From: Cylindrobasidium torrendii FP15055 ss-10
Lineage: Eukaryota > Basidiomycota > Agaricomycetes > Agaricales > Physalacriaceae
Direction of reading: 5' to 3'
NCBI GenBank assembly: GCA_000934385.1
Contig: KN880455.1
Coordinates: forward strand, 120,650-184,649
DNA: 64,000 bases
The notes beneath the pieces were generated by a model, which did not search any database, was not told the origin of the DNA, and was given only the letters and a program-made list of their open reading frames with translations. The position numbers and the translations under genes were made by a program. Below, piece by piece: positions 22,701 through 34,887 of the stretch (its first letter is position 1; each line of letters opens with the position of its first letter).

Positions 22701-23730
22701 TGAATTCGTGCTCTTCCATAGAGTATGTGCATGGACATGACAATGTGCAATACTACTAGGCGCCTTTGTACTAGACTAGCTAATGCTATATTTATGAGCT
22801 TTACACGGCTCTCTGAATAGACACCTCACCGACAACAAAACATAATTAGCTAAGTGACAAGTCCTAAATGGACCTAAGGTCATGTGATCTAAAGGTTAGT
22901 CAATTTAGGAAAACAATGCAGCAGCGCATACATCATTCGGGCCGTTGCCGTGCGGAATCTGCGCAATCATGATGTACTACTTACAAGGCCAGAAGATGAA
23001 GCAAAAAAATTGGCGTGTCGTGTCGTTTACAATGGTTTTCGCATGGGAACAAAATTTCCCGGAAGATTGGACTTGATTGCAGACACTGAAACGGAACCTT
23101 CTTTCAAGCCTCAAAAGCAAGTCGCCTTCCTTGACAGCGCCTCGTGCTATCTCCGCACCATATTCCGAGCAGTTGCATCCCTCTGGACCGTCTGAGAAAC
23201 GCCTATGTCAGTGAGGGCGCGCTTTATACGTTCGGCACTGAACGCTTGCTGCGTGCCGGTGTTCCAGACAGCACCAAAAGCGGTATCTGCATATCTTGGT
23301 TTTACAGGTCGTTTCCCGTAGTGGAAGTTGAGTGCATGAAGTGTGGCTCGTTTATCCAAGTGGCAGGAAGCTACCCAGTTGAAGTAAAAAAGAACGAAGA
23401 GATTTTACATCCCGATACTCTTTACAGAGAGTCGAAATCGACTCAAGTGTTTGTCGCCCTGTCAATCCTCCTGATCCGAAGGCTGAGGCCGACGACTCTC
23501 ATTAGAAATATTTAAGCCCGCGCGTCACGAAGCCTTTTCGAGAATAATACGCATAGGATATCTTCCTTCGAGCATCTTGGAGAGGCGCTCTCAAACTCTT
23601 GTTCAGCTAACCTCGAGACTTATCACTCCGTGATGCACAGCTGGGTAAGTTAGAGCTAGTCAGAGTCCCAGACATCTGACAGACTTACGCGTTTGATCGA
23701 TCAGCGCGCCTGACTTCCCATTCCGCCATC
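22701..23730. other. spacer containing a decayed GT61 fragment
   Basis: Apart from the GT61-like remnant listed separately, I find no gene in this stretch between the dsRBD gene and the SRA gene. Confidence 0.4.
23150..23400 (+). pseudogene. GT61 glycosyltransferase remnant
   Basis: One frame gives SLWTV then a stop. A one-base shift to the next frame gives LRNAYVSEGALYTFGTE. The pair aligns with GWTLFRNLYMSDGTLYILSD in the intact GT61 gene at 25765. Further on, RSFPVVEVE may match RSFPEIRLM after a possible intron (splice at about 23306-23310). No continuing GT61 reading frame could be built upstream or downstream, so this looks like a broken, old copy. Evidence is protein-level resemblance over about 20-30 residues only. 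Confidence 0.4.
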
Positions 23731-25077
23731 ATGAGCTCACCGACACCGACAACGAAGAAACACGAGCAAGCACAGGAAGCGGTGAAGCGTGAAGCAAAGA
23801 AAGAGAGTCTAAAGGCAAACTCGAGACTTCGGTGTGTTCATATTGTGCTGCGCGTATGGGCGCGCTAACAGCATGCATGTTACTTAGTACGGCGCACATC
23901 AACGGTCATATTCCTGGATACCCACCTGGGGCGCTGTTCGTCAGTCGCGCGGACTGCTGCATGAAGAAAGTCCACTCTACGGTGCAAGGAGGAATCCACA
24001 AGCATGCGGGGATGGCGTACTCCATCTGTTTGTGCGCCAGCAAACTCTCTGCTATCAGCATTTCCTTAAGTATCACCTACAGGTCGGGAGGCTTCATCGA
24101 TGATGAGGACCACGGATCATACTTGTGCGTTCTCAATACTGAATTCGGTGTGGTCTGAAGCTAAATAAGAGGCCAGCTATTACACAGGTTGTGGTGTGTT
24201 TGTGCGCTTATTGCGCTCTACCCTGAGTAACGCTTTGAACCTGCAGGTGGAAGGTCCTATCCAGGATATCAACAGATTGGCGACCAGTCTTGGGAGCACA
24301 GTTATAACAGATGCTTGAAGGTGCGTCGGAGACTGCTTGCCTTCCATAGCTGCAATACTGATTTCGCACAGACAGCATATCTCACCAAAGCGCCCATCCG
24401 GGTTATACGGGGACATAAATCCCATTACCCTCCCACTTTCGGAGATTCAACTGTGTGAGTGCAAATTGCGAAGCTTTAGCGCAATTGTGTACTGATGGCT
24501 ATATACCCAGAGTGCGCTATGATGGTTTGTATAGAATAACGAAGGTGCGTGCTGTCCGAGGTACTCCTCCACGACTCTCTAACGGAGGCCTAGATCTATA
24601 CGGAATCGGGGCAGGCTGGCTTCACGATGTGCAAGATGTTATTCCAGGTGCGTGGTGGATTGCTCCTCAGGCTATTTTTGCTGAACGTCTTGTCAGAGAC
24701 TGACGGATCAAAATTGCCCTCCCAGCACGTACGCTGACGCCGCTGTGGACCCCATCGACTCGGCTTGGAGCCCGCCAACAGAGATAAGCCCGACGCCGAC
24801 TGAAGCCAAACCACGCCGACCACGGAAGGATAGGAAGGATAACAAATCGACTCCTACCGAAGACAGACCAGTCCCTGATGGCACGACAGGCAACAGACCG
24901 ATGGGCGAAGTGAAGCAGGAGATGGTAGAAGGGCCACTCCCTCCGGTAGCACGGATATTCGACCCAGTTTTGCAATCCCGGCGTGAACTCGTACTCGACA
25001 AGGATGTCGCGGCAAACCCACCCCGTGCATACCAGATACAAGTAGTTCAGCCCCTGGGACCTCCTGGGATGGATTAA
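23731..25077 (+). CDS. SRA/YDG-domain protein
   Basis: Nine exons: 23731-23831, 23888-24031, 24083-24124, 24177-24193, 24247-24320, 24372-24454, 24511-24544, 24594-24647 and 24697-25077, giving 309 residues. All introns are 49-56 nt and every junction is in frame. The SRA domain (about residues 34-185) shows NGHIPGYPPGALFVSR, VQGGIHKH, AYSICLSGGFIDDEDHG, YYTGCGGRSYPG, IGDQSWEHSYNRCL, PIRVIRGHKS, VRYDGLYRI (the YDG signature) and ESGQAGFTMCKMLFQRL. In UHRF1 and plant SUVH proteins this fold reads methylated cytosine; fungal members are poorly studied. The N-terminus is Lys/Glu-rich. The C-terminal 120 residues are Pro/Lys-rich and unstructured. No RING, PHD or SET domain is present. Exon 4 is a 17 nt micro-exon. 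Confidence 0.87.
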
Positions 25078-25764
25078 AGAGCCATGTATCCGTCGGGGGC
25101 TACGAACGGGGGCTACGAACAACTCAATTCTGGGAACAAGACGCTTTTTTGGATGGGCATCGTTGACCGACGCTGGAAAACTGCAAAGGCTTTGTCGGTT
25201 TGTTCGACGGACGCTGACGCGCTGACGGACGCCGCGTGGAGAGAGTGCAGGCTAAATATGACTTGAGCCTGAACGGGTAGTTGGATTTTTTGTGGAATTG
25301 TCTGTAATTTATTGAATTGTATTGATACATGTAGCGATTGAGTTGATTGGACCTTTCAGCATGGTTTTCGGTTGCATGTCCGAGCTGCACGGTGTTTGAA
25401 TGGGCGTACATATGGGGCAGCGCCGAAGAACCTGAACGTATATAAGCAGGCGATGAAATGATACCCATTTCTCTCTCTCTGCAATTGCTTTTGCTCTCTC
25501 TCTCGTCTCGACAGGCGCGCGCACCGAGTTTCGTGCCGCTCCGTCCGCCAGTTGTCCGTTGGAGTTCGCATTTGATCGCAGTCTCCATCCCGAATTAAAC
25601 TGTTTTGATCGACGTCCCTCACACCTTTCCCATTTCCCATTCCTAGAGCGAGGAGGCGTCGTCCGTCGCTGTCTCTGCTGCCCCCGGCCTCGCTCCTCTC
25701 CTAGTCCGCCAGTCTCCGCTAGTCCAAGGCTCTGTCCTTCCGTCACTCTTTTCCCTCTTCCAAT
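25078..25764. other. GT61 promoter and 5' leader region
   Basis: No gene. Contains CT microsatellite-like runs (about 25472-25505) and a long pyrimidine-rich tract up to the GT61 ATG. Confidence 0.45.
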
Positions 25765-27415
25765 ATGTTTCGTCGAGCCGCCCAGTTCTCCCGGCGCGAC
25801 GCAGTCCTGCTCATGGTCGGCGCAACAGCCATGCACCTGGTGTCAAGCTTCCTCCCTGGCCATCCCACCGCCGACTCAAGCATCATCATAAACACACATC
25901 TCAAGCACGTTCACGATACCCCCGACACAGAACCACTTCCTGGCCCACCTCAGGTCCCTATCGCCGACGCCTTGCGCGTACAGACAGTCACGACGACAGC
26001 GACAACAACAGTCACCCTCTCACCAGATAGTCACGTAGCGCTGCAGACAGGGACGGATGATTTACCATTTACATCCATCGTCGACCACGCCCCCGGCTGG
26101 ACACTGTTCCGCAACCTCTACATGTCCGACGGCACACTGTACATTCTCTCTGACAATCGCTCCTTCCCCGAAATACGGCTCATGACCAGTACTGGAATGG
26201 CTGCCGAAAACAATCCCGAGAACATCGCTGCGCGCGAGCCGACCAGCCATGATATGGACTATATCACACCTGCCGAGGCCCGACGCCGTTGGGGAGGCAC
26301 GAAGCACAATCGTGTATCGACAATTCAGGGTAACACGGTGCGTTCCTTGGAACCAAAGCCCCGCAAGCTATTCTCATCGCAATGTGTAGCTGCTTGTATG
26401 GGAACCCAGTCAATTTCTCCGACACTATTACCATCTCGTGGCCGAACTCTTCTTCGGCGCTCAAGCTTTCTGGCACGGGGCATGGTCAGCACCCTCGGAG
26501 GCGCTGTCCAACTCAGCCAAACTCAATCATCCTGCGCCCCCACCGCTCGACCGCGTTATCTTCGCACATTCAAACGCTGACGGCTGGCGCGATGATCCTG
26601 GTTTCAACCGATTCTTCATGCGTGCGGCGTTCCCGTCGATAACCGTCGAAGTCGAGGAAGACTGGCAAGACCGAGTGGTGGCGACGTCCAATTCCAAGGG
26701 TGTCGACCGGGCATTCCACTTCCCATACGTTCTGCTCACTGACCGGAGCGCCGCTCATCGTGGGGTCATCTGCGGAAGCGAGACTCAACGAATTGCTGCT
26801 GAGGCCTGGGACTATATGCGCAAGCAGCACAAGCTCATGGGAATCCAGGCGGGCGCTTGGTGGGAGCCTGTACGCAGTTCCATTCTCAACTTCGCTGGGC
26901 TGGAGGTGGATAGGAACGACATGACATCGTTGACGGTGCCAAAAAAGGTCGTGATCACGTATGTGAGCCGACAGGGCGTCAGCAGGCGCAAGCTTACCGA
27001 TGCGTCGCACGAATCGCTAGTCAAGGCGCTCACGGAGCTATGCGAGCGCAAGGGCTGGGAGCTGATTGTGATGCAGGCTGAGAAGCTGACCAAGGACGCC
27101 CAGTTAGAAGTTGCCTCGAAGACGACGGTGATGCTGGGTGTGCATGGGAACGGTCTCTCGCATCTGTTGTGGATGCCGCCAACCAAGGTCTCCGCTGTCA
27201 TCGAGATATTCTACCCCGGAGGATTCGCCCATGATTACCACTGGACGTCGCGCGCGCTTGGGATGTCGCACTATGGGGTGTGGAACAACAAGTACTTTAC
27301 ATACCCGAACGAACCGAAGGTGGACTACCCACAGGGTTTCCAGGAAAACAACATCCCTGTGGATGGAAAGACCGTTGCACAGCTTGTGGAGGATAGGATA
27401 GCGGGAAAGGTGTAG
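25765..27415 (+). CDS. GT61 family glycosyltransferase (DUF563), type II membrane protein
   Basis: Two exons, 25765-26337 and 26390-27415, encode 532 residues. A single N-terminal membrane segment (DAVLLMVGATAMHLVSSFLP) after a short basic cytosolic end suggests a Golgi type II topology. The catalytic region includes APGWTLFRNLYMSDGTLYIL, FPEIRLMTSTG and, across the intron, FLRHYYHLVAELFFG. Near the C-terminus, VMLGVHGNGLSHLLWMPP is the conserved DUF563 signature. GT61 enzymes include plant beta-1,2-xylosyltransferase and animal EOGT, which transfer xylose or GlcNAc to glycoproteins; the fungal acceptor is unknown. A long CT-rich leader precedes the start. A decayed relative lies about 2.4 kb upstream. 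Confidence 0.88.
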
Positions 27416-28049
27416 ATGCTGCTATCTTTTCTTGACTTTCTCCCTCGCTTCTTGCATAGCCCGCCTTCCCATGGTTGCTACTAACGCTACTATCACTGCT
27501 GTATCTGTATTCTTATTGGCTCGATAGATTATCTTGGCCTGTCATTCCGTGCGAGGTGGCAAGCTGGCTTGTATGCACGTAGTATATTGCGTACATTTGT
27601 CCTTGAAGCTTAATATACCCAACGCATAATGATAGATCTTTCTGGACGCATTGGCCGGTATCCCTCCTACTAGGAATTGGCGTCTTTGCAAGATGTGTGT
27701 TGTGCAAGACTGGAGTCTTCGTTTGCATCTTCGCTTGTTATTTTTACCTCATTTTGTGGAACATTTCTCCCTTGTTGTAGAATCATGTGACTAAAACATG
27801 GGAGATTGTCGAATTTCGATCATGGTCCAAACCTGGGGCTGGTAGCCTACATATGTAGGCCTCATAGTCCAACACTTGAATATTCCATGTTTCCCTTCCT
27901 ATGAGCCTCAGCAGCAAATTCCCACCGCGTTCATAGCAGTCTCGACCACCGGCAGCGACCTGGCGCTGGTCAAGGAATAACACAGAGTCAGGCTTAAATT
28001 GCTCTAATAAGTTATTACGAAATGCTCTACATAAATCTATTGAATCTAT
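27416..28049. other. convergent spacer, no gene seen
   Basis: 3' region between the GT61 gene and the oppositely oriented aminotransferase. Nothing else supported. Confidence 0.45.
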
Positions 28050-29969
28050 CTAGCTCCACGCACCAGCAAAGACATCGGCCATACGTTGGACAGCTGCCTG
28101 CATTGCTTCTTTCTACTTGAATGTTAGTAACATAACAGATCGAGGTGGGTGAGAACTTACCGAGGTCATTGAGTACGACAAACGGAAAAATATCACGTTC
28201 TCTTCCCTGTCCATTTTCTCCTTCCCTTCCCATGGCCTGACGAGTATGGTCAGATATCGACCGCATTCAAGAAAAACAGTTCAAAAACGTACAGGAAGAA
28301 GTTCCCAGAAGACAACAACACCTTGGCATCGGCCATATCCTGCCACAACATCTTCTCATAATCCAACTCCGGCTCCTCCAATTTTCCCTTCATCTCCTGA
28401 TACTGTTTGTTCTCATGCAGAAACACCTTCAGCCAGACAAACATGCCCGCACGCGGCGGGACGAACGTGAAGAGGCGTGTCTGCGTACCCTTGAGATAGG
28501 CGGTCAAGCTCGCATCGTGCGTGCTTGGCTGTACATCGAACGACGCTGCCAGGCCATCGCACATCCAGTCTCTGCGCTTCTGGTACTCCGCCGCCAGCCC
28601 ATGCAACCACTGGAGGAAGCCGCCGAGCTTCCACTCGTCGAGGAGACGGATGATGATGCCCTGGCTCCATCCAGACGGTGTCTGCGTCGTCACCTCCGAC
28701 GCGCGGAGGAGGCGCTCTGTGAACAGTGGGTTGGCGGTGAACCAGCCGATACGGCTGCCAGGCGCAACGGTTTTGCTGAAGCTGTCCAAACGGATCACAC
28801 GGCCCTGTACATCGATGTTGAGGAATGTTTTCTCGAGGGAGGCGAGGTGTGCGGACTGGCTGTAGGCAGTGGGCGTGGAAGCAGGTGCGTTGAGAACGTA
28901 GGGGGCGAGCTGGAGGAAGTAGTATGGGTCGTCTTCGACGATGATTATATCTGCCGCGACAAGATCAGCCAGCGAGCGTAAGAGTAAGTATAGGGAAATA
29001 ACTGACCATGCTTGACGCAGACGTCGTATACCTCCTGCTTGCGCTTGTCTGGCATGAGCGTCCCCGTAGGGTTTTGTCCTGTTGGAGTAGCGCTTTGCGG
29101 TCGTGAGCGTGGTTCCGATGCGTATGCACTATAAGACGTACTAAAGAACATGGGGCTTCTTGACACCAGGATGAGTAGTGTCCCATGTAGTAAGCACCTC
29201 ATCGAGGTGGTCTGCACGAAGCCCTTCCGCGTCCATTTTGACTAAACACAAAGTCAGACCCGGCTGCATAATGGAGAGGGTGATACGCACTGGGTGCACC
29301 CTTGCAGCCCATAGGGATCCAGAGATACTGGGCAGATGAGAATGTGTACTCTTCAACGAGGATATAATCACCCGGTTCACTGCATGGATTCATTCTTTAG
29401 CGGCTGCAGAATGTGATATTGAATGCAAAGGACTCACCAAAGTAACCCCACTGCCTTTGTCCATCCATCCGTGTTACCACAGTTGATGAGAACGTCCCAG
29501 TTTTTGTACGCAGGCGAGCACACAAGCTGCGTGAACTCACGCGCGTACTTCAACAAAGCCCGCATGCCCGATACGTCCGCTACATAGGGAGTGTGGTTAA
29601 TGAAACTGCCGGAAGTGAAAGCAATCGATTGCATACCGTATTGCAGCGCAACAGCCAACGACACACCTCCCTCTGTGTTGACCTTGGGGACAGAGATATG
29701 CGTGGTGTCAGAGGAGACAAGGGAGGATAGGTCACTGCCTGGGTTGTACACCTCGACATCGATGTTGGCGAACGGGAAGAGCGCAGGGTGGGGGAGCCCG
29801 CCGGCAAGGCTGACCATGCCTGGATAGTGCAAGTAGGCTAGAATGTCTGTATAGGATGTTGAATACATCCAGGTTGGTCGAAGATGTCCGGCTTACCTTT
29901 CAAAGGACTGGCCTTGCGCGACCGCGCCAAAAGGCTGAGATGGTGCGACAAGTCGATGGCTTCAGACAT
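28050..29969 (-). CDS. aromatic-type class I/II aminotransferase (Aro8-like)
   Basis: Eight exons: 29897-29969, 29438-29846, 29291-29379, 29142-29241, 29007-29092, 28293-28950, 28161-28236 and 28050-28112, giving 517 residues. Family landmarks in order: YPGMVSLAGGLPHP, INCGNTDGWTKAVGLLC, EEYTFSSAQYLWIPMG, PTGQNPTGTLMP (substrate/cofactor loop), IIIVEDDPYYFLQLAP (the Asp that holds the PLP ring nitrogen), and RLDSFSKTVAPGSRIGW with the PLP lysine at about residue 312. C-terminal WLKVF and LLSSGNFF precede the last exons. Fungal Aro8/Aro9 and 2-aminoadipate/kynurenine aminotransferases share this layout, so the exact substrate (Phe/Tyr/Trp, kynurenine or aminoadipate) is inferred only broadly. 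No mitochondrial presequence is obvious. The start MSEAIDLSHHLS follows the TATA element. Confidence 0.92.
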
Positions 29970-31285
29970 GGTAGGATGGATAGTAGATGGAAGATGGTAG
30001 ATGAAAGGAGGAAAAGGAGGGGCTGATACACTTGCAAATTTCGATGGATTCAGATGGGCAGGCCTTTATATATTATCACCCTCTCGGTGGTTATACATCC
30101 GTCGCGTCTACCAACATGCAGGTACCTGTTCATGTCCCTATGAAATATGAGAGAAGATGCCTGAACGAGTCAAAACGGTAACTAAGAGTGCCTCTTGCCG
30201 CAACATCAGAGGGGCTTGCCGCGGCGATCGAGTTGCCAGTGCAGTCAAGAAAAAAAAATCAAATTCTAAACTTGAGAATTTGTATCGCGTTCGATGGATA
30301 GGAATAGGAAATACACCGCTAGTATGGTATAATCGTGTACCATACGCTAAAAACCGCGTAGTTAGCCACAATCCAGGATGAGATCGTGAAGTAAGTGACT
30401 CAACGAGAACAACGTGCTTGCTTGAGTCAAAAACCAATGTCCGTACTTCGGGCCTTGGAGTCTTACTAAGTGTCCAAGTTACGTAAGGAAGTGCTGCTTT
30501 TGGCCATCGGGGAATCCCTGTGACCTGCTTGGTGTAGGCGGAATGGCGCTCGAGGTGACTCGAATGAAGCTCGTTGCGAGAGGAGCGCAGAGCAACGCAA
30601 TGAAGCTGATGTAATGCTCCATGAACTCGACGTGGTAGGATGGCAAAGGAAAGACGCGAGGAACTCTGTCCAGCCCAATCTCATGTAAAGGACTTGGCAT
30701 CATGACCCAGGCAATATCGCGAGATGGGGTAGGCTGCATATTGGCATTGCGCTTGCGATGATACTTCTGATGTGCTACGATTGCAATAATGGACAAGCGC
30801 TTGACGCTTTCTACTTAGATTAGCGCGCCCAACGCGATCGAAACGCGATCACATGCAAACAATGATATCAAGACTCACCACGTGACTACTGTGAGAGTTT
30901 TAACTTTTCAATTTTGGCGCTTGAGCTTGAGACCTGGCATGCTGTAAAAATCCTGGAGCAAAAAAACAAATATCTCTGCGATACGCATAGTCTCGATTTG
31001 CATGACACGGCCGCGGCCGTGGATAGGATAGTGAAGTCGGCCGTGTTCGAACTTGGTGCCTAGGCATTCCAGAACGGCCGGGTTATACGGTTGGATTTTC
31101 TGCACTACGCTGGCCACACTACCACTACTATCATATCGGCAAGTCCAAGTACTGGGTCGTTGACAACATCAAATCAAATAGAATAGGAAAATCTGGCGCA
31201 CAAATAGATGCAACTATGTAGCAGATTGTAAGTAACTTGGATGATTAGTGTGTGCAAATACGCGGGAATGTATACATGGGACGTA
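29970..31285. other. spacer with one weak ORF
   Basis: Between two minus-strand genes. The best ORF (30908-31117, minus, 69 residues, starting MASVVQKIQPYNPAVLECLG) looks protein-like for its length, but I cannot connect it to neighbouring exons or name it. It may be a remnant or an orphan microprotein. Another minus ORF at 30479-30796 is less convincing. Confidence 0.3.
30067..30072 (-). promoter_or_regulatory. TATA box of the aminotransferase gene
   Basis: TATATA (palindromic) about 100 bases upstream of the ATG at 29969 within TTTATATATTA. Confidence 0.4.
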
Positions 31286-33989
31286 TCAAACAAAATGGGC
31301 GACTTTAGCAATCAGCTCAGTCAGCTCACCCAACTGAACACCTTCACCGAGCACATAGTCTTTCGCCTTCTCAAGTATCGACTCCCACGACACTCTCTCG
31401 TCCTCACTCGTCACGTCTGCGAGCTTCTTTTCAATGAACGCAATGGCACAGATGCTGTACACCATCCCTTCGGCGACGTCGCCAAGGACTTCCTTGACGT
31501 CGGCCACCACAATATGAATGTCGTCTAGAACGTCTGCCTTGAATGAACCATCAAATGCCTGTTTGCGCGCCAGCTTCTCTAGCTCACAATACCCTCGCTG
31601 CGACGTGGGTTCATCGGATGGGCTCTGTGGCATTCCTCCACCGGACACTGCCTTTTTCTTCTTCTTCTTCATGGTCGGAACTGTGTTCGATGACAGCAAT
31701 GTTGAACCAAACGACGACAGGACTGTAGATGGCGATGGTGATTGCCTGGCAATGGGACTTGCCCCAGACATTTTCATCATCGCCCTGGGCTGGGCATGTC
31801 TACCCATCAAAGGGGAGATGGACCTTCCGCGAGCTGATCCACCCCGGCCTCCCACCCAACCTCCTCCCAGAGCCGGTCGAGGAGGCCTATCCTGAATCGG
31901 ATGAACCATCCCAGACTCATCGATGGCGACAAACGACGTCTCGCGCGACATAATCGCGTACGCCTTCCCGAGGCGGACGACATGGGCTTTGATTAGCGCG
32001 GTGGCGCTGCTACCTGCTGGGAACGAGTTATGTTTGCCGTCTTCGTAATCCTGGATGATCTTGCGCGCAGCGAGGGCATGGATGGGTGGTGGGATGTCGT
32101 AGTCTGAGGTTGGCAGCCGACTGAGAGAGACCGGAACGGTAAGCTCAATTTTGCGCTCGTCTTTCGACTGCCCGCGGAGGATGACAGTCTGAGGGACATC
32201 TTTCCCTAAAGCGAAACCGCGTCAGGAAGCATGCAGTGTCCGAGGCAAAACAAAGACAGACCTTGCAGGATAGCGTAAACGTGTAAACGCACGCCGGAGA
32301 ACAAAGTCTTCAAGCTCGCAGGGCTTTGCTGGATAATCGGAGGTGGACCGAGCTTGGGAGGTTTGGGCGTAGGGAGAGATGTGGCATCGAGTATGGTTGG
32401 ATCCGCCGAGGAGTCCATGATGTCGAGCACCTCGCCTGGAGGTACTGTCGGTTCGTCCGTGTCCATGGCGGTGAACTCAGGCTCGTCTACAAGTTCGAAC
32501 TCGTCCTCGGACTGCTCTTGCACGCGACCCCAGTCAAACTCAAGGTCGGACAGAGGCTGCGCTTTTGCAGCTTTGAGCATCCTGGCGATTTTTCCGGTCA
32601 TCGTCGCCTCCTTCTCCAACACCATCATACAGATACCCCTCCCTGCGCGCGCAATGCCTTGACACATTTCTGTACTCGCAGAGTCTCCAATTCCCAAACA
32701 ATACACCCGCAAAGGCGCTTTCGCCGGTGCACCATCGACAGCTCTGCGCACCTCGTCCAGTACACTTTTCACCTCCCACGCATCACCGTCGGTCAGAACA
32801 AAGATAGATGTCTGCTTGTCGGGGGCGCGCCGCTGGAAACACATGGCCAACGCCGACTTGATCTCAGTGCCGCCGTAATTGGCATCCATCCCATCGACAT
32901 GCTTGGTCGCATCGTCCAGCGAAGCCTGGTCGTATATTCGACTACCATCGGGCCACAGCTGGTCTGCGCTACTGCCAAAAGACGCGACCTGAAAATACGT
33001 GCCCTTGCGCGGTAGCGCACGCAACATAACGACTAGTGCGCTACGCGCAGCGGCCATGCGGTTTCCCTCCATTGAGCCGCTGCGGTCGACCAGGAAAATG
33101 AATTCATGGCTGGTGATGTCAGGGAGAGTGAACTTTGGGACGAGTGTGAAGGCTAGTGCGACGCTGTCCTGGCTTGGGTGGATTTCGGCAACACAGCGGG
33201 CGGCGTCCTGCCCAGCGGCTGTGATGGACAGAACAAAATCTTGCTCAAGGGGTGAGGTCACCGACAACAGAGAGACGTGGGCATAGTTCGAAGGCGGCAG
33301 GGTGACGTCGCAGAGGGAGGCAGGGGGTCCAAGCTCGGTGGAAATTGCGTGTGAAGGTGAGCCGATTTTGCGGATAGCTGATGTCGCTTCGATATCGACA
33401 GAAATGTGGAGGAAGGCATCGATCTGAGAGTACGCGAAGCCTTGAGGAGCGGCGCCATAACGAGCACCAACATGCGTCGGGAGGTGGAAGCGCACAGAGT
33501 CGTTATCCTCGTCTTCGGTGAGCTCAGTGGTGTACACAAGCTCGACTTTGACCTCTGTCCTTGCGGGGATGTTTCCGACAGCCACACGGAAAGCTAAGTG
33601 AACAATTAGCACGATTATCCCCACGCCCTAGATGCAATCTTACTGTCCGCGGTCTGCTGCTCTGCCAGCGAAGCGGTCTTCCCTTGTTGTATAGCTGTTT
33701 CATACGATGCCTTGGCTTCATCCTTCTCCTGGATAACACCGCGGACTCGATGCCCGTCTTGTGTGGTCATGATGAATCCGGAAACCGCTGCACGCGCCGG
33801 GACAGGGAACGAATAAACCGCCCCAATGGAAATATCATCATTTTCATTGACAAACGTCTGTGTGAGTTGCACCTGCGCCGCGAGCTCTTTTATAGTCGCC
33901 TTCACAGACACCTGTTTCAACGGGACGTGCACGTATTCATCACCGTGGTAGTAGCCCAGCCCATGGCAATGTGAGATGTAGAATGGCAT
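31286..33989 (-). CDS. VIT and von Willebrand factor A domain protein
   Basis: Three exons (33644-33989, 32262-33593, 31286-32205) encode 865 residues. A VIT domain (about residues 10-145) starts with VPLKQVSVKATIKELAAQV and includes FPVPARAAVSGF and VIQEKDEAKASYETAI. The VWA domain (about 270-440) carries an intact MIDAS: EFIFLVDRSGSMEG (DxSxS), YGGTEI and IFVLTDGD. A linker with acidic and Pro-rich sequence follows, then a beta-rich segment, a VRLGKAYAIMSRETSFVAID motif typical of PARP4/ITIH-like proteins, a Gly/Ser/Arg-rich stretch with a six-lysine run, and a helical C-terminal domain. No signal peptide, so it is probably cytosolic, unlike secreted ITIH proteins. Role unknown; metal-dependent protein binding is likely. 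A TATA element sits about 50 bases before the ATG. Confidence 0.9.
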
Positions 33990-34032
33990 GGTGGTGGAGA
34001 AGATGCAGAGATGACAGGCGCCTGAAGCCCTT

Positions 34033-34039
34033 TATATAT
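34033..34039 (-). promoter_or_regulatory. TATA box of the VIT/VWA gene
   Basis: TATATAT/ATATATA 44-50 bases upstream of the start codon at 33989, within CTTTATATATG. It is unusually close to the ATG, so the 5' UTR must be short. Confidence 0.4.
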
Positions 34040-34076
34040 GCGGGCGGTCCCGAGACTGAGACTTTGCAATCACTTG

Positions 34077-34503
34077 TCACTTTCTAGTCCCGGATTTGTC
34101 GACGCGGCGGTGTGCTGTCGAGCACGGCCACTGGAAAAACAAATAATCAGGACATGTCGACCGCTTGCATGTGGTGAAGAAGGCGGAAAGTGCATAGCCA
34201 TGTACTTACTGGAGGAATGTCATGGGCCTTGCTGTCAATTGAGAGCGATTGGCGCAGAACGTCCGGAGTCATCTCTGTCTGCGACAGAAAGGAGCTGAAG
34301 AATGGCGCAGGCTGATTGACTCCCAGTCCGTCGCGTAGAATATCCGTGGAAGAAGTCAAGAAAGGTAGTGGAAGTCCGAAAAGAGGACCAAGCCGATCGA
34401 CTTCATTGTTTGTATCATCGTTGCCAGCAATCTTCCGGATGCAGAGTGCAGCACGCCTGCAAAGGTCGCTGTTGCGAAGGACCCTAGTCGTAGTATCGGA
34501 CAT
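34077..34503 (-). CDS. hypothetical small protein, two exons
   Basis: Exons 34210-34503 and 34077-34130, with a 79 nt intron (GTAAGT...TTTTTCCAG), would give 115 residues starting MSDTTTRVLRNSDLCRRAAL. Without splicing, the frame runs to 34147 for 118 residues. No recognised motif; Leu-rich centre (LFGLPLPFLTSSTDIL). It lies head-to-tail upstream of the VIT/VWA gene. Weakly supported. Confidence 0.35.
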
Positions 34504-34887
34504 TGCTAGTTTCAACGAGGGAAATTTTCCTCCGAGTCCTTGGTTATATGAGATATTTTTCGACGAGGAATGACACGGAGATTGCAGGCCTGGTAAATGT
34601 GGTTGAAATGTGGTGGAAAGCAAGTATAAAAGCTGTGGTAGAGATATAATGCTGAGCTCTAATAAGTCGTGGTCAAGCGGCGAGCGGCCCCAGTTGGCGT
34701 TGATCGCCGTCCGTCTTTGATCGACGACACGTTCCGGCCATAATCATGCCAATATCTTGTCTCTTCACCATCATCTCGCTTTGACCCGTGTCGTGTTTTT
34801 GGCATGCCTATCACGGCCTGACGCATAGCGAACGAGGGATATATTTTACACCGCCAATTTTCCCGGGGACGAGTCCAAGTTCCAAAT

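Noticed and set aside
25472..25505. CT-rich microsatellite before the GT61 gene
   Set aside because: Considered as a repeat expansion of interest, but pyrimidine tracts are routine in fungal promoters and leaders.
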